64,000 nt of DNA from Heliocidaris erythrogramma (lineage: Eukaryota > Echinodermata > Echinoidea > Camarodonta > Echinometridae), in the NCBI GenBank assembly GCA_025617745.1, contig CM046858.1, positions 42,791,750-42,855,749 of the forward strand, in the 5' to 3' direction. Below are positions 48,708 to 60,610 of the stretch, piece by piece. The notes below the pieces were generated by a model, which saw only the letters and a program-made list of their open reading frames with translations, did no database searches and had not been told where the DNA came from. How positions within the stretch are numbered: the stretch's first letter is position 1; each line of letters opens with the position of its first letter. A program made the position numbers and the translations under genes.

Positions 48708-48771
48708 ACATTTTGTCGGGTTCACTATATATAGATCGACAGCGTCGGTCTCCTGCCCTGCGATGTCCCGT

Positions 48772-49366
48772 CATTAAAGGGAAATCCAACCTTAATAGCA
48801 AGTTGCTCTGAAAGAAAGAGGAAAAATCAAAGAAGCAGATTGGTGAAAGTTTGAACGAAATCGGACAAGTAGTTAAAGAAAGTTATGAATTTTTGAAAGT
48901 TGTAATCACTATACATATGGGAATTTCAAATTGGCCGAATAGGTAATGACATTGTCACTGTGATGTAGTTGCGGACAACCCAAAATACGCTCAAACACAA
49001 AATTACTAAAATGTTATTTTTTTTCTTCAAAATGTATTACTCAGTTGGATCTTTTTCTTTCATGAGGACCTATAACAATATGTTATCTCCACTAGTTGAG
49101 TACTGCCCCGAGGGTAAAGGCGCTTCGAAGAAAACCGCAAATTAATGATATTTTTGTGTACGACAAACAGCCGGGGAGAGTTGTCCATAACTATGTCACA
49201 ATCGACTCACCAAACTGCCAATCTGATATTCCTATAGATGTAGTGATCTCATTTTTCAAACCTCCATAACTTTCTTATTCCTTGTCCGATTTCTTATCCT
49301 GTTTTTCTTATTTTTCTGCTTTCACACAAATCATCTTATTACAAAGGTTGGTTTGCCCTTTAATGA
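48772..49366. mobile_element. about 595-base non-autonomous element with TCATTAAAGGG termini
   Basis: The left end TCATTAAAGGGAAATCCAAC and the right end GGTTGGTTTGCCCTTTAATG are inverted copies. Sub-terminal inverted pieces (CGGACAAGTAGTTAAAGAAA versus the TAACTTTCTTATTCCTTGTC side) extend the symmetry. No transposase motif. Confidence 0.7.
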
Positions 49367-50170
49367 TACAAAGTAAGCAATTCTTCAGCAATAACATCCC
49401 CAGAGACAGAGTATTGCATTTGCAAAGGAAGGAAATTGTTGTTTGCAATCATTCTCTGGAATGAGGAGGCTTAAGAGGAACAAAAGATACCTACGAGAAT
49501 AAAGCATGAAACATATAGACGTTAAAAAAAAAATTATTTTGGAATTTGCTCAGTAGAGAAACACTTCGTTCATTTCCCCCTTTTGTATGATGTATCTTGA
49601 TGGACTTTGAGGTCAAACCCTCAAAAATGGTAAATATTGCCTTTAGAGACTAAATAAGCCTTGAAAATTTCACACCAGTACTGGCCGCCTTATACTTCGC
49701 AGCACTGAATCTAAACATGATGCCAAGTGCATTCCGCGACTAACATTCTCGACGAGGCTTTCACATGAGCTGTCTTTCCCGGGGGCACCGGCGAGCCGAA
49801 TGCTTGGGATTCCGTTCATCTGTCGCTCTCACTCGCACGTCGTAATCAAACCTAGAAGCTTCCATCCTTCTTTAAACGTTGACATTGATTTTGATCCCAC
49901 GGCCCTGAAAGCGAATTATAATTATGTAGATGATAACAATAGCAGTCCTTCGTTCTGAGGATCAAATTTGAAGAAGGGGCTTTGCTCCCTCACCCCGGGC
50001 CCCACCCCTTCCTACCCCTCATATTTATCCCATATCCATCCATCATCGAATGGAAAGCTCGTGCCTCGTGCATCAAAATCGTTGTGTAGCAGTAATAGTC
50101 CCAAAGCACAATCCTTTTCTTTGTGATGCAGAGGCGGCACTCCTGGGAGCGGGGGCAGGGGGCACAGTGC

Positions 50171-50660
50171 CCCCCCCCCCCCCCCGATTTTCAAGTACCC
50201 AAAAAAGTACCCTTTTTAATTCTTAAAAAAAGTCCTCCTTCTCTCTGATAAGTGCCCTTTTTACTACTGAAATGTCCTTTTCCCTTTCTAATAAATGCCC
50301 TTTTCCTTTCTGATAAGTTCCTTCTTTGTTTCCTTCTTTGAAATCTGATAACTGCCTCCTTATCTCTCTAATAAGTGCCATTTCTCTCCTTCTTATAAGT
50401 GCCTCTTTTCAAATCTAATAATTGCCCCCTTTTCTCTTTAATATGTCCCCTTTCTCCTTTGATAATTGCAATTTTACTTCGGATAGGTACCCCTTTTTCT
50501 TTCCGATAAGTGCCTCTTTTCTCCTTTGGTATGTGCATTCTTACTTCTAATAAGTGGCCCTTTTCCTATCTAATATATGCCATTTTCCTCTTCTCATAAC
50601 TGCCCCTTTCCACCTCTGATAAACCACCTTTCCTCTTCTGATAAGTGCATGCCACCTTCT
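50171..50660. repeat. poly-C tract plus degenerate tandem repeat of about 25-35 bases
   Basis: After a C run, units of the form CTGATAAGTGCCCCTTTTTC recur more than a dozen times with much variation (ATAAGTGCC, ATAATTGCC, ATAAATGCC). The decay suggests an old array. Confidence 0.7.
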
Positions 50661-50813
50661 ACCTATATTTCCCATTGTTTCTTACAAAAAGAGCGTCAGA
50701 GAATCGCTGCGGTTTTATGTAGGAACAGGTAGCCATGTTACTACATGTACAACTACAATGTAAAGCAGTGGAGCTGGAGGCAAGAGGGGCACTATGCCTA
50801 CACCCCACCCTAA

Positions 50814-50834
50814 CCCCCCCCCCCCCCCCCCCCC
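50814..50834. repeat. poly-C tract
   Basis: About 20 C residues. Confidence 0.9.
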
Positions 50835-51342
50835 AGCGAAGGATTTCTCATTCCACTCGCTCGAGAGTGCCTATAATTTACACGAAGGGCGGGCAATATT
50901 TTCTGGAAATTTCTCAAAAACTCGCTCTTATAGTAAGTATAAATCAAGCAGATCGCATAAAGTATATTGATATCGATGTAATCCTAAAGAAAAACAGCAG
51001 GGTTAATTTACGAATTAAAAGATCATGCGACATTCCCCCAAAATTAATTTGCTCTTGTCATTTTCATTGTATTGCTGTAAATAATGCCCAACCAGCATTA
51101 GAAAAAAATCTGAAAATTTTTGCTCGCTCGCTCGCACATGAATCTTTATACCATTACGCACATTACTAATTACGGGTAGCTGAAGCAGTGTCCAGAACCA
51201 CAATTAAAAGGAAGAAGAATGATGCTTGATAATGTATTAATTAGACGGTAGGGTAATACCAATGTCACAAAATGGTCCCTTTTCGGTTTATGTTCACCCC
51301 TTGTATAGGTGCCCCCTCCTCCAAGTGCCCATTTTTTCTCCT

Positions 51343-51364
51343 CCCCCCCCCCCCCCCCCCCCCC
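51343..51364. repeat. poly-C tract
   Basis: About 21 C residues. Confidence 0.9.
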
Positions 51365-51627
51365 ATCTGAAAGTCGCTCCGCCGCCCCTGTTGTGATATC
51401 AAATAATTGTTTTGTACGGTTACCTTTTCTATCAGTCAAGATGACGCATTGAGGTTAAATTTTCTGTCCTGGAAAAAAAATCCCGTTAATTCTGCGTTTG
51501 TCATAATTATGTGATATTCAGCTTCCTTGGCGTCATTTTCCGTCATCACGGTCATAATAATAATATGTCTTGTTTACCCAGGGTATAGCCTCATCAGTAC
51601 TAAATACTGTTCTCCCTGAGGGCCCTG

Positions 51628-51847
51628 CATATTATTACCCCGGCTTTAGCATGGCAACCGTAGCGCTCCGTGCATTCAAGGAATTCAAGGAATAAATCCT
51701 ACCAGGTACCCACTTACTATACCTGGGTCGAGTGTGGCAAATGTAGATTAATGCCTTGCCAAAGGACGTTAGTGCCGGCAGGGAATCGAACTTCATACCT
51801 TTGGATCTGCAGTCCGGTAACTTATCCATTAGACCACAACACCTCTA
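51628..51847 (-). mobile_element. tRNA-derived SINE, copy 2 (shorter)
   Basis: The same family as 45838-46172: minus-strand head TGTGGTCTAATGGATAAGTT, a decayed B-box (GGTATGAAGTTCGATTCCC), body CTTTGGCAAGGCATTAATCT and TACATTTGCCACACTCGACC. The 3' part has a short internal duplication (GAATTCAAG twice) and lacks about 100 bases present in copy 1. Confidence 0.7.
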
Positions 51848-52945
51848 CATAGTTCTCTCAACAGTTTAACTTCACAATATTTACAATATATAATCGAGGT
51901 AAAACAATGAATATTCCTAGAGTAAAAATAGCGTGACTTGTTAACCTCTGAAAGCAAAGTGTCCAACTTTTGCCTCCCCTTGCCCCTTCCCCAGATACTC
52001 AGGAGAACAATAGATATTTGAATGATATATTGTTTGTGTTTTTTGTACACATTACATACTTGCCAACCTTCCATATAGGAAAAGATAGGAATCTCCCGAA
52101 GGCTAGATTATAGATCAGGAGAACAACATTATTGTACATGACTTGCAATAACCTCTTCATACTTTGTACCAGTGATGCTTACATTTTATTGGTGTTTCAT
52201 TTCGTTAATTCATTATTTTTGCTGCTAGAGGTTTATTCAATATCGATGAAATTTAGTTTATGTTAATTGCCAGTGGCGGTGGCGTGGGTCTCGACATTGA
52301 AGGGGACTGGCATCAATAGGGGTGGCACCCACGGTCTTACCCGGTTTATGAAATACAAATTATTATTATCATTATCATTATCATTATTATTATCATTCAT
52401 TCGGCAAAGACGAAATCAAGAAAGCAGTGAATACAAATAGCAGTAGATTTAGAAAAAGGGTCACATGGATGCCGGGAAAAGAAAAAAAATTAATTAAATA
52501 ACTATAACCCGGCCAGAATGTCTGCTTTTCCAATGTGACTTTACACAGATGAAATGGAATAAAATGGTGAGATATAACAAATAATGAATTACATTTGTAA
52601 TTACGAGATTTGGAGACAATAAACATTGACTTAATTAAGAATGTCATTAATTAGGGAGAGGGTGCAGGAGGGAGTCGTAGTACATTGTATCTTCTTATCT
52701 CTTTCCCTTTCTCCCCTGTTCATTTTTCTCTCCCCCTGTTCTTTGCCATTTGACTGGGGGCACGTGCCCCATCCCTTTCCCCTGTAGCTATCCTTTCTGT
52801 CTGTGGGCCCTTGTAAGATGCATCAGCATTGCGACCATTAATCGTGGTAATGTTCAGCTCATCTCCTGCTAATTAACTTGAGCAGGTAGTGAAGTGCTTG
52901 AAATCTTGAAGTTATTTCTAATCCCTTAGGGATTCCCTATCACTC

Positions 52946-52964
52946 CCCCCCCCCCCCCCCCCCC
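52946..52964. repeat. poly-C tract
   Basis: About 18 C residues. Confidence 0.9.
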
Positions 52965-53229
52965 ACTCTCTCCCCAACACAAGCACACAACGCACATATA
53001 TATCGACACGCCCTGGAAGAAGCTGTTAAGGAAGTGAAATACAAATCATAGGTGCTTGTAAATAAGTGGTGCACCCAACCAAGCATTTATTTCTGTGATA
53101 ACTTCTTGACCTACATGTAACATGTCGTAAGAGACGTTTTTAGATAGGAGAATACGGTCAAGGCAAAGGAAAAGAGACATTCGAGGTTGAATGAAGTCAT
53201 ATGGCGGAATTTCAAGAATGAAGTTGTGG

Positions 53230-53580
53230 CTGAGGAGGAGGGAGACGAGGATGGACGGGGAAAGAGGAGGGAGGGAGGAAGAGGGAGTTCGAGGAGGAGA
53301 AGGAGGGAGGAGGTGAATTGGAGGGGAGATGGAGGAAGAGGAAGATGGGCGGGGACAGAGGAGGGAGGAAGGAAGAGGGAATTCGAGGAGGAGAAGGAAG
53401 GAGGAGGTGAATTGGAGGGGAGATGGAGGAAGAGGAAGATGGGCGGGGACAGAGGAGGGAGGGAGGAAGAGGGAGTTCGAGGAGGAGGAGGTGGAGGAGG
53501 AGGAGGGATGGAGGAGGAGTGGGAGGAGCAAGAGGGTGGAAGGAAGAGCTAGTGGAGAGTAGAAGAGAGATAAGGATGAG
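53230..53580. repeat. polypurine minisatellite with 94-base period
   Basis: An almost pure G/A strand. The marker GGGCGGGGACAGAGGAGGGA occurs at 53347 and 53441, with a variant at 53253, giving about three units of 94 bases. Reading frames on both strands are low-complexity (Gly/Glu/Arg or Ser/Pro/Leu). Confidence 0.9.
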
Positions 53581-54025
53581 GGAGAAGGAGGCGGAAGAGG
53601 ACTACCCTGAATAAGTAAAAGCGAGTAACATGTGATCCGACATGCAGGCATTTAACTGACGACCAGGAACGATGAAGATCACCAATACAATGGAATGTAA
53701 ACAGGCAAAAGCAAATTGAGACGGCAGAAAGGCAATACAAGAAGATGTCTGCCTAAATACATGACAGCTGATATTGAACACAATGAAGAACATTAATCAT
53801 TCATGGAGGGCTTGCCAGAAAAATGACGACGAAGAGGAATGGGAGATGTACACTGCACATCAAAGCATGATCCTGAGCAAACCAGAACAGCCCGCCTGCT
53901 GTTAAAGAAACCTACCAATCACACGCCAGGAAAACATGCAACGCATCGCATATTAAAGCAGACTTATAATATAGATTATAAATTACAACAAATAAAAACA
54001 CGTGCAATGAATTAATCGAACTGAG

Positions 54026-54186
54026 CCCGGTTTCATCAAAATTGTTATATTTTTTTATATAACATGCCACTGATTTATGATAATTCACATGCTCACAAGT
54101 CACAACCAATCAGATGAAGGGATTTCAGTAGCTTATATCAGTTGTCGTAACTTGTTATTGATAACAAGTTTTATGAAACAGGGTTC
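54026..54186 (-). mobile_element. MITE family 1, copy e (divergent)
   Basis: Ends are CCCGGTTTCATCAAAATTGT and AACAAGTTTTATGAAACAGGG; the core contains AACCAATCAGATGAAGGGAT then TTCAGTAGCTTATA, in the orientation of copy a. It is longer (160 bases) than the others. Confidence 0.7.
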
Positions 54187-54764
54187 TGATTCTTTTGTAG
54201 AGTTTACCTATCATTGATAAGACAAGACAGTACAGAAGGAAATGTGGAAATAAAAGTTAGAAACAAAGAAGTTTAGCTGAGTTCAGACAAAATGTTCTAA
54301 TGGCAAGTGTCAGGGAGAAAAGATGGAAAGAACAAAAGACAAAAGGAATAAAGGACAGTACTAGAAAAAATGGGAAATGGGATATAAGAGGCACAAGGAG
54401 ATGGCTAAAATAACGAAATGAAGAGTGGACATTGTTGAAATGGAGGAAACATGAAGAAAATGTGACCAAACTCTTCTCTGTACCCAATTCAAAAATTATA
54501 AATTTCACTTTTAAAACGCTGATTATTTGTTTATTAAAATTAATATCAAGCACCAAGTAAATACAGTCTGACCCACTTCAACCCCCCCTTAAAAAAAAGT
54601 TTGTTTTTGTTTCTTCAAAGTTTAGTTTTGTTTGAAATGAAGACATTGTTACTTCTACAAAATCAAACAGTAGCTTTGAACAGACATACAGAGTTTTCGT
54701 CTGCACCAATCAGAGAAGAACGTAAGAGTAAACGGAGAGCAAAAAATCAAACAATTACTATAAC

Positions 54765-54970
54765 CTGGGGGTGTTTCACAAAGAGTTAAGTTTGACTAAC
54801 AGTTGCACTTAAATTCCTAGTTGTGTGCGGTATATGACACATCACCGCGTTGGTCAGATCATGCGCTATTGGGTAATCTACCAATGAGATTACGCGTTTA
54901 ATACCGTATGCGCATTGGCACTTACGCATGATTTTAAGTCAAACTTTACTCTTTGTGAAACACCCCCCTG
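54765..54970. mobile_element. MITE with GGGGGTGTTTCACAAAGAGT termini
   Basis: GGGGGTGTTTCACAAAGAGT at the left and CTCTTTGTGAAACACCCCCC at the right, with AAGTTTGACT / AGTCAAACTT as second inverted pair. The core includes TACCAATGAGATTACGCG. No coding capacity. Confidence 0.8.
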
Positions 54971-55300
54971 ATATCAAGGTTGTTACCCCGTCATACCCAG
55001 CAACCAATCAGAATACTTGACTTTATCACTCCAAACTTTATTCCTTTATTTTCCATTTATATTGTCCCATTTCAGCTGTTTATTCATTCTTGTGTTCAAC
55101 AATGCTGCTGTTGTTGTTGTTTCTGCTGCTGTCGTTGTTTTAAATTTAGTTTGGAGCGAGTCATTCAATTTTGAATATTTACGCCAAACACATTTTAGTC
55201 GTCTTTGTTTAAAGCTTTTCTGTGATACTTGAGAGTACAGAGTTAAAAAGTCTTTAAACTTCAAACTGACAAAGCACATTAAACATGGATATCAAAATGA

Positions 55301-56589
55301 CAATTCATTATAACAATTTTATTGCAAATATACATTTAACTTTAACGAACAGTGGTATATAATATATACTTTCACAATCACTTACATTTTCAGTACAAAC
55401 AAAAGTTTCAAGGCATAGAAAACCCTTGTGAAAACAAATCATGGACGGCAGGTAGCTGGAAGAGTGGAATGATAGAAGCTCTTTACCATTCTAGCACTCA
55501 TTGAATAATTTATGCAGCCATGGCAAGGCAATTACCCTATATTTACAATGAAAGTAAAGATAATTTATCTTGTGATATTTTAGCTTCTGAATGTCACTTA
55601 CAGCTCATCCATATACATTTATTGTTAGAAATATATTCAGGACATTGACCATTAATATTATAAATTACCTATACAGGGCATTTTAGCTGCAAAATAAAAA
55701 GCCGTATTTTGCGCGCTACTCCGAATCCGTAACCGGAGCAGGCAATATTTGCCATATTGCCCTCTTCCGGGTTTTCCCCATAGACCATTGTACTAAAAAA
55801 GAGGGCAACATTTTGCCATATTCGACCCTTTCTTGTCAGTGCGCTTTTATCAAAGTGCATACGCGCGGTAACAATTTACGTCACAATTGCTTGGCCCAAA
55901 TTACATACCTTTAGGAATAACCTGAAATCAGAGGGACTGACAGGCAAGCAGACGTGTTTGTAATTGCCACAAAAATGGGCATAATTATACATGATACATG
56001 TGATATAGGTAATAATAATAATATTGACTGGCTCTACTTTCGGGGAATATCGAAAACATTGCCCTTAAAAGAACCATATTGCCCACGTCTTCGACTCGGG
56101 GCAAGATGATTCTGTTGCGGGCAATATATTCTGATATCCCCCTCAAGGTCAGCCAATATTTTATAAATATTTGTAGTTACTGCCTTTTGCTTATCGTAGG
56201 AGTTTTTTATCTAATATTTATTTCTTAATTGGTATTACATGTATTATTTTCAATACTACAAAGACTTGCAAAACGATAACTGAAAGCAAATATTGTAGCA
56301 CTCTGACTCAGAGATCCATAACAGCTTTGACCTGTCATTAATCTAAAACTAAGAAAAACTATCCACTAGAATTATTTCACTGTTCTTCAAAGTAAGAATT
56401 CTTCCAAAGAATGTGTAACCAAACATAAGAAAGCATACATGTAAGGGATCCTCCGAACCTTCTTTTCTTCCTCTCAATACAATGGTGAAACCTATCCAAC
56501 ACTTAATTTTTGTTTCAGAGGCCATTGATTTCACTAATGACCAGACGACATTACGACATTGTGGACCATCATCCATACTCCCAAATTTG
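55301..56589. other. unassigned region upstream of the 56.6-kb element
   Basis: AT-rich, with two short stretches repeating G-G-G-C-A-A-T-A-T-T motifs near 55740-55830 and 56050-56160. I looked on the minus strand for the last exon of gene 2 and could not identify it. Confidence 0.4.
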
Positions 56590-56776
56590 AACTATACCCC
56601 AGTCACATCAACGGTTGGTGTGACTGGGGTATAGTTCAAATTTGGTCAAAGTTCGGTCTGTTGTTGGTCTGGTTGGCAACCAGACCGACAACAGACTGAA
56701 CAAAACATTACATTGCCACCAATGGCCAAGAAATGGTCAGTTTGGAGTCCGTGTGGTGGTGTGACTGTGGTATAAG
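56590..56776. mobile_element. palindromic element with TATACCCCAGTCACA motifs
   Basis: A near-perfect hairpin, TGAACTATACCCCAGTCACA with inverted copy TGTGACTGGGGTATAGTTCA, is followed by an inner hairpin GTCGGTCTGGTTGCC-type (CTGTTGTTGGTCTGGTTGGC and its inverse). It ends GGTGTGACTGTGGTATAAG. A partial copy lies at 1228-1335. Confidence 0.65.
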
Positions 56777-57326
56777 TAACCACATAGTCTACAGACTTGA
56801 TTTACAGAGTACCTACATGTACTATCAGTCCTTTCTGGGAACGACTGACAATTTACCAGCTCAATACTTATGGGTCATTCCATGGGGTTGGGGCAAAAAT
56901 TATGACAATGTCCATGTACTTGTAACACTGGTATGAGATCTTCTATTACACATGGAAGATGAAATCATCTGTTGAAGATTTGTATGCGATGAATATGTAT
57001 AGTGGTGCCCAGTCAGGATCATTGCTGTTTCAGTTGGTACTCTTTCAAAGCTTTGCTTAAAATGGAAAAAATTCTTTTTTTACCGTCGCTACATTGACAT
57101 CACATTTATATAACAATACATACAATTTGGGTCTGCCATATTGATTCACCATGAAGCTAGAGTACTTCTCAACATAAGTGGGTATACTTTTTACGCCGAA
57201 CTCAATTTTAGCAAACATTGTTATACATGTAGTTCCTTACTTCTGGTATGTAACAAGAATAGCCCCAAACCCATAGAATGACCCTTATCTAATAATAAGG
57301 CAATACATGTAAGTCAATCACATACT

Positions 57327-57537
57327 ACACTCTAAAAACTAAAGTGTTAAATCACCATTTAAAAGGGCCGAGGAGGGACCACTTTTTCAAAATGGTAGAT
57401 TAACACTTTTAACATGCTGGATGCAACACTATAAATGCTGAATCCAGCATGTTAAAGTGTTAATGTGCCATTTTGAACAAGTGGTCACTCCTCGGCCCTT
57501 TTCAATTGTGATTTTAACACTTTAGTTTTTAGAGTGT
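57327..57537. mobile_element. MITE with about 95-base inverted arms
   Basis: ACACTCTAAAAACTAAAGTG at the left and CACTTTAGTTTTTAGAGTGT at the right. Inverted copies continue inward through AAAAGGGCCGAGGAGGGACC, TTAACACTTT and AACATGCTGGAT, leaving a loop of about 15 bases. Almost the entire element is one hairpin. Confidence 0.9.
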
Positions 57538-59764
57538 AGTCAATGCAAATCTGTCCTGCGATATGAATCAAGTGTCTTCCTAAAAAGTTCAGAGTGTTAC
57601 ACTTAATATAACTTAATTTTCACCATTTAATAGTATTGTTTACATTTAAATTTTGTGTCGATAAGCCCCTGGCCGCCAATCAATATTATTTTCCCTTACT
57701 GTTCTCCCTCAAACCCCACTCTAAGATCATGGTACACCTAGCATTCTCCATCTTCTTTAATAATCCTTTCACATTTCAACCCCTAATTTAAGCTTGCCAT
57801 CTAAATCTTACCCCACTGAAACTCTAAGGAACAAATTTCAGCTGTGATTCGAGCAGCAATGCTGAGTGCTGAGCTAGGCTCTGTGAAATAGGCCAAGAAG
57901 ATACATGACGGGTATACAAACAATTCTTCATTGACATACATGTATTGACATAATAAAGATAAATCTAGATGTGTCAAGGGATGGTTTCCTTAGTGTTTTA
58001 TTGTTAGCTGTCTATTAAGCTTGCTTAAACAGGTTTCCCAGAGAAATTTGAGAAACAAATTCCATGACTTTCGGTTTCCATGACCAGATTATTACAATTT
58101 TGGTATGTGTTGCAGCATCCAAGCGGTGATATATTATTTCATGTTTGTGATGCAAGGCTGCCACAGTCACACATGGCCCACACCCACGATCATTTCCATG
58201 ACTTGGGGAGACTTTTTTCATTTCCCATGACTTTCCAGGCTTTTCCACGATCGTGGGAACCCTGTTAAAGCTACGTTTATGTTCTCCTTCCTCCATTTTG
58301 TTGTGGCTCTGCATGAATGATCCAGGGTTACTCCTGTTCACATAAATCTGATTCATCTCCAAAAGTTTTATGGCTCATTTCACACTGTTCCTCTCAGCTT
58401 ACAGCTCTGTCTTCCATCTGAAGAGGAAAGCATGACTAGTCCACAGACACTCCTTCAATATCAAAATCTGATGGTGCCATATTTTGTTTTGTTTTCACAT
58501 TGTCGGTCACGGTTCCAATGTTTTAGACTATCCTCTCAGATGACGAAATGTGGGAGCTATTTCTCCAATTTCCTTTATCAATGGCTGTTTCAGTTGACAG
58601 CTATATCTTCTATCTGTAGTTTTGTTGTGGTACTCCGTGACTTGGCTGTTGTAACTCGAGACGGTGAGGGCGCGGAAGGGAGAGATTCTCTCATGGTGAA
58701 GGTGAACTCATAAGGATCTTGCTTACTCGTTTTGAACTGTAATCTCTCCTCTGATAAAAGAGCAGGATAGAAAAATACGAAATTTAGAATGAGCAGACCT
58801 CAAAACCCACAACAAAATTATTAAGAGTGGCCATTTCGGAACAAGAGGCTTGCGCAAATTGCGAAATTCAGTGTTGTGAAACTGTGGTAAATCTGAATCA
58901 CAAACTAGTTCTGAAGTTTCTGGATACTAAAATAAATACTAAAATTTGGGGTTTCTGCAGTACATAAATGTAAAATCAAAACATGTCCTTCATTAATTTG
59001 CTTTCCATGAAACTATAATTTATACATGCATGTAAAGCTTGCGAAAATTGCAAAAAATTTGACGTTGTATTTCCTTCATTTTTGGCATGAAACTTCACGA
59101 ATCTGGACCACTCACAGTGTCATTCACGCTAAAATTTCTGTTGTTACAGTATACAAAGTTCTGTGAATCATATCTTTTGTCAAATTTACTTTGGATGAAA
59201 CTATATAATCGTATACATTTAGGGCAATGTAAACTGAATGAATGTGCCACAGTAATTAGGTAAGGTGGTACGATTTTATTGGTATATTTGATAGGAATAA
59301 CTTCCTGTATATTTGAAACCCATGGTGTAAAGATTTAAGAAGGATGACAAATTCATGCAAACTGTAATTTAAATGCTGATCTGCTCATTGAAACTATTTT
59401 CACCTCTGTTTTGTGTACGAGACAGACACAAAGTTACAACATGTACAACTCTAGAATTGACGGTATCTTACTCTTTAGATACAGTAACTGACAGATAGAT
59501 ATTATGGATGTCTGGAAGAATATATGAATGGACATACAGCTAGCCAGTACAGAAGCTACCATTTCCACTCTACACAAGATCAATGCTCATACTCTCTATG
59601 CCCCTTTGGAACATACACCAGTACTTCACACAATGAAGTAGTCAGAAGAGTTCATTTATCTTTCAAATATTAACAACAAATCAGGAGAGCTCTAGGGGCC
59701 TGGCCTTGGGCTAGTAGCCTCCCTTTCTTGTAGTGCTAGAGCCATGGGTAGGGTCTAAACTCAC
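57538..59764. other. presumed intron or 3' region of gene 2
   Basis: No exon recognised. A minus-strand open frame of 115 codons (58015-58362) is present but shows no match to the MFI C-terminus and looks repeat-derived. The sequence contains a palindromic CACGATCGTGGGAACCCTG patch near 58245. Confidence 0.4.
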
Positions 59765-59820
59765 CGATATAGGTCTCTGATCCTGCAGAGGTGGCTATCT
59801 CCTGCCAGGACTTCTGGTAG
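59765..59820 (-). CDS. MFI / C11orf65 orthologue, internal exon (downstream)
   Basis: This 56-base exon has a TTCAG acceptor and a GTGAGT donor on the minus strand. With two bases from the preceding exon it reads D, then YQKSWQEIATSAGSETYI, leaving one base for the next codon. Human MFI has E-Y-x-x-S-W-K-E-I-A-T-S at the same place. MFI is reported to interact with mitochondrial fission factor and hold back Drp1 recruitment. The human protein continues for about 50 residues; I did not find that exon in the window. Confidence 0.85.
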
Positions 59821-60383
59821 CTGAAGAAAGAGAAAAAAATGAGAAATGATAATGAGGCAGATCCATTTACCACAGCACACACACACACAAAATTTCATCA
59901 CCATCAATGAATAGTCATAATTTAACTGAACTCCAAACCATAGACATTAAAATTGCTTGAAGGAAATGTAGAACACTAATTCTAAAGGCAAGTGCAATTG
60001 AGCTCCACCCCTTTTGCAACATTTCATGTTTTCTAAAGTAGCTGGTATTGGAGATACAACTGTATGTCAGCTACTAGTTCTATTGTCTTTGGACATGATC
60101 ATGAGAAGCTCTATGGAACTTCAGAGAGTTAGACATGCAAGTTCAGGAATTCAGTCAAAGTCCACTTTGAATTTGTAGACTATTTTTTAAATAGTATTAT
60201 TTTTAAACTGTTTTTGGTGATGCATTCTTTTTACTTCTTTATGTATAAACCTGCCGTGAACTAAAATAGGTACATTTACATTATTTCATCATTACATGTA
60301 TGTGCAATAAAATTTAAACTTTTCTTGAATAATTTCCTGTCATATGAAGAAATTATTAAAACAGCAACTGTCGTAGGGAGAAA

Positions 60384-60600
60384 GTACTGTAAATGTGGAT
60401 TATTCCGCGGTGTGGGGAAAATTTTTCGCGCATTTTGCGCGGCATGAATTTTGCACGACAATAAAAACACTCAAATATTTGTGTGTATGTATTCTTTTGC
60501 CCATGAGCCTAGAGCATCGGCGAAATTAAAAACGTGAAATTCGCCTTACTTGGCCGAGCACGAAAAATTAATCGCATGAAAATTTCCAATTTTACAGTAT
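60384..60600. mobile_element. foldback MITE with TACTGTAAA termini, next to a splice donor
   Basis: TACTGTAAATGTGGATTATT at the left and CCAATTTTACAGTA at the right are inverted. Inner pairs such as TTTTTCGCGCATTTTGCGCG versus GAAAAATTAATCGCATGAAA are looser. It ends about 10 bases inside the intron, just after the GTAAGT donor of the exon at 60611. Confidence 0.65.
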
Positions 60601-60610
60601 ATCCACTTAC

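Larger units (their letters stand above)
37843..55300. other. upstream/intergenic region without a recognised gene
   Basis: I searched both strands for more first exons of the transgelin type (a GTAAG/GTGAG donor after a lysine codon, G-P-x-Y-G or A-A-P-M-G-D motif) and for other coding exons, and found none. The interval is repeats (listed separately) and AT-rich DNA. It should contain the promoter of exon G at its left edge and probably the 3' end of gene 2 or an intergenic gap at its right. Confidence 0.5.

Noticed and set aside
53046..53651. Minus-strand frame of 201 codons, the longest in the window
   Set aside because: Most of it translates the polypurine minisatellite (Ser/Pro/Leu runs); no start or splice support.
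58015..58362. Minus-strand frame of 115 codons as a possible last exon of the MFI-like gene
   Set aside because: It does not resemble the C-terminus of MFI, no acceptor of the required phase leads into a matching peptide, and the sequence looks repeat-derived.
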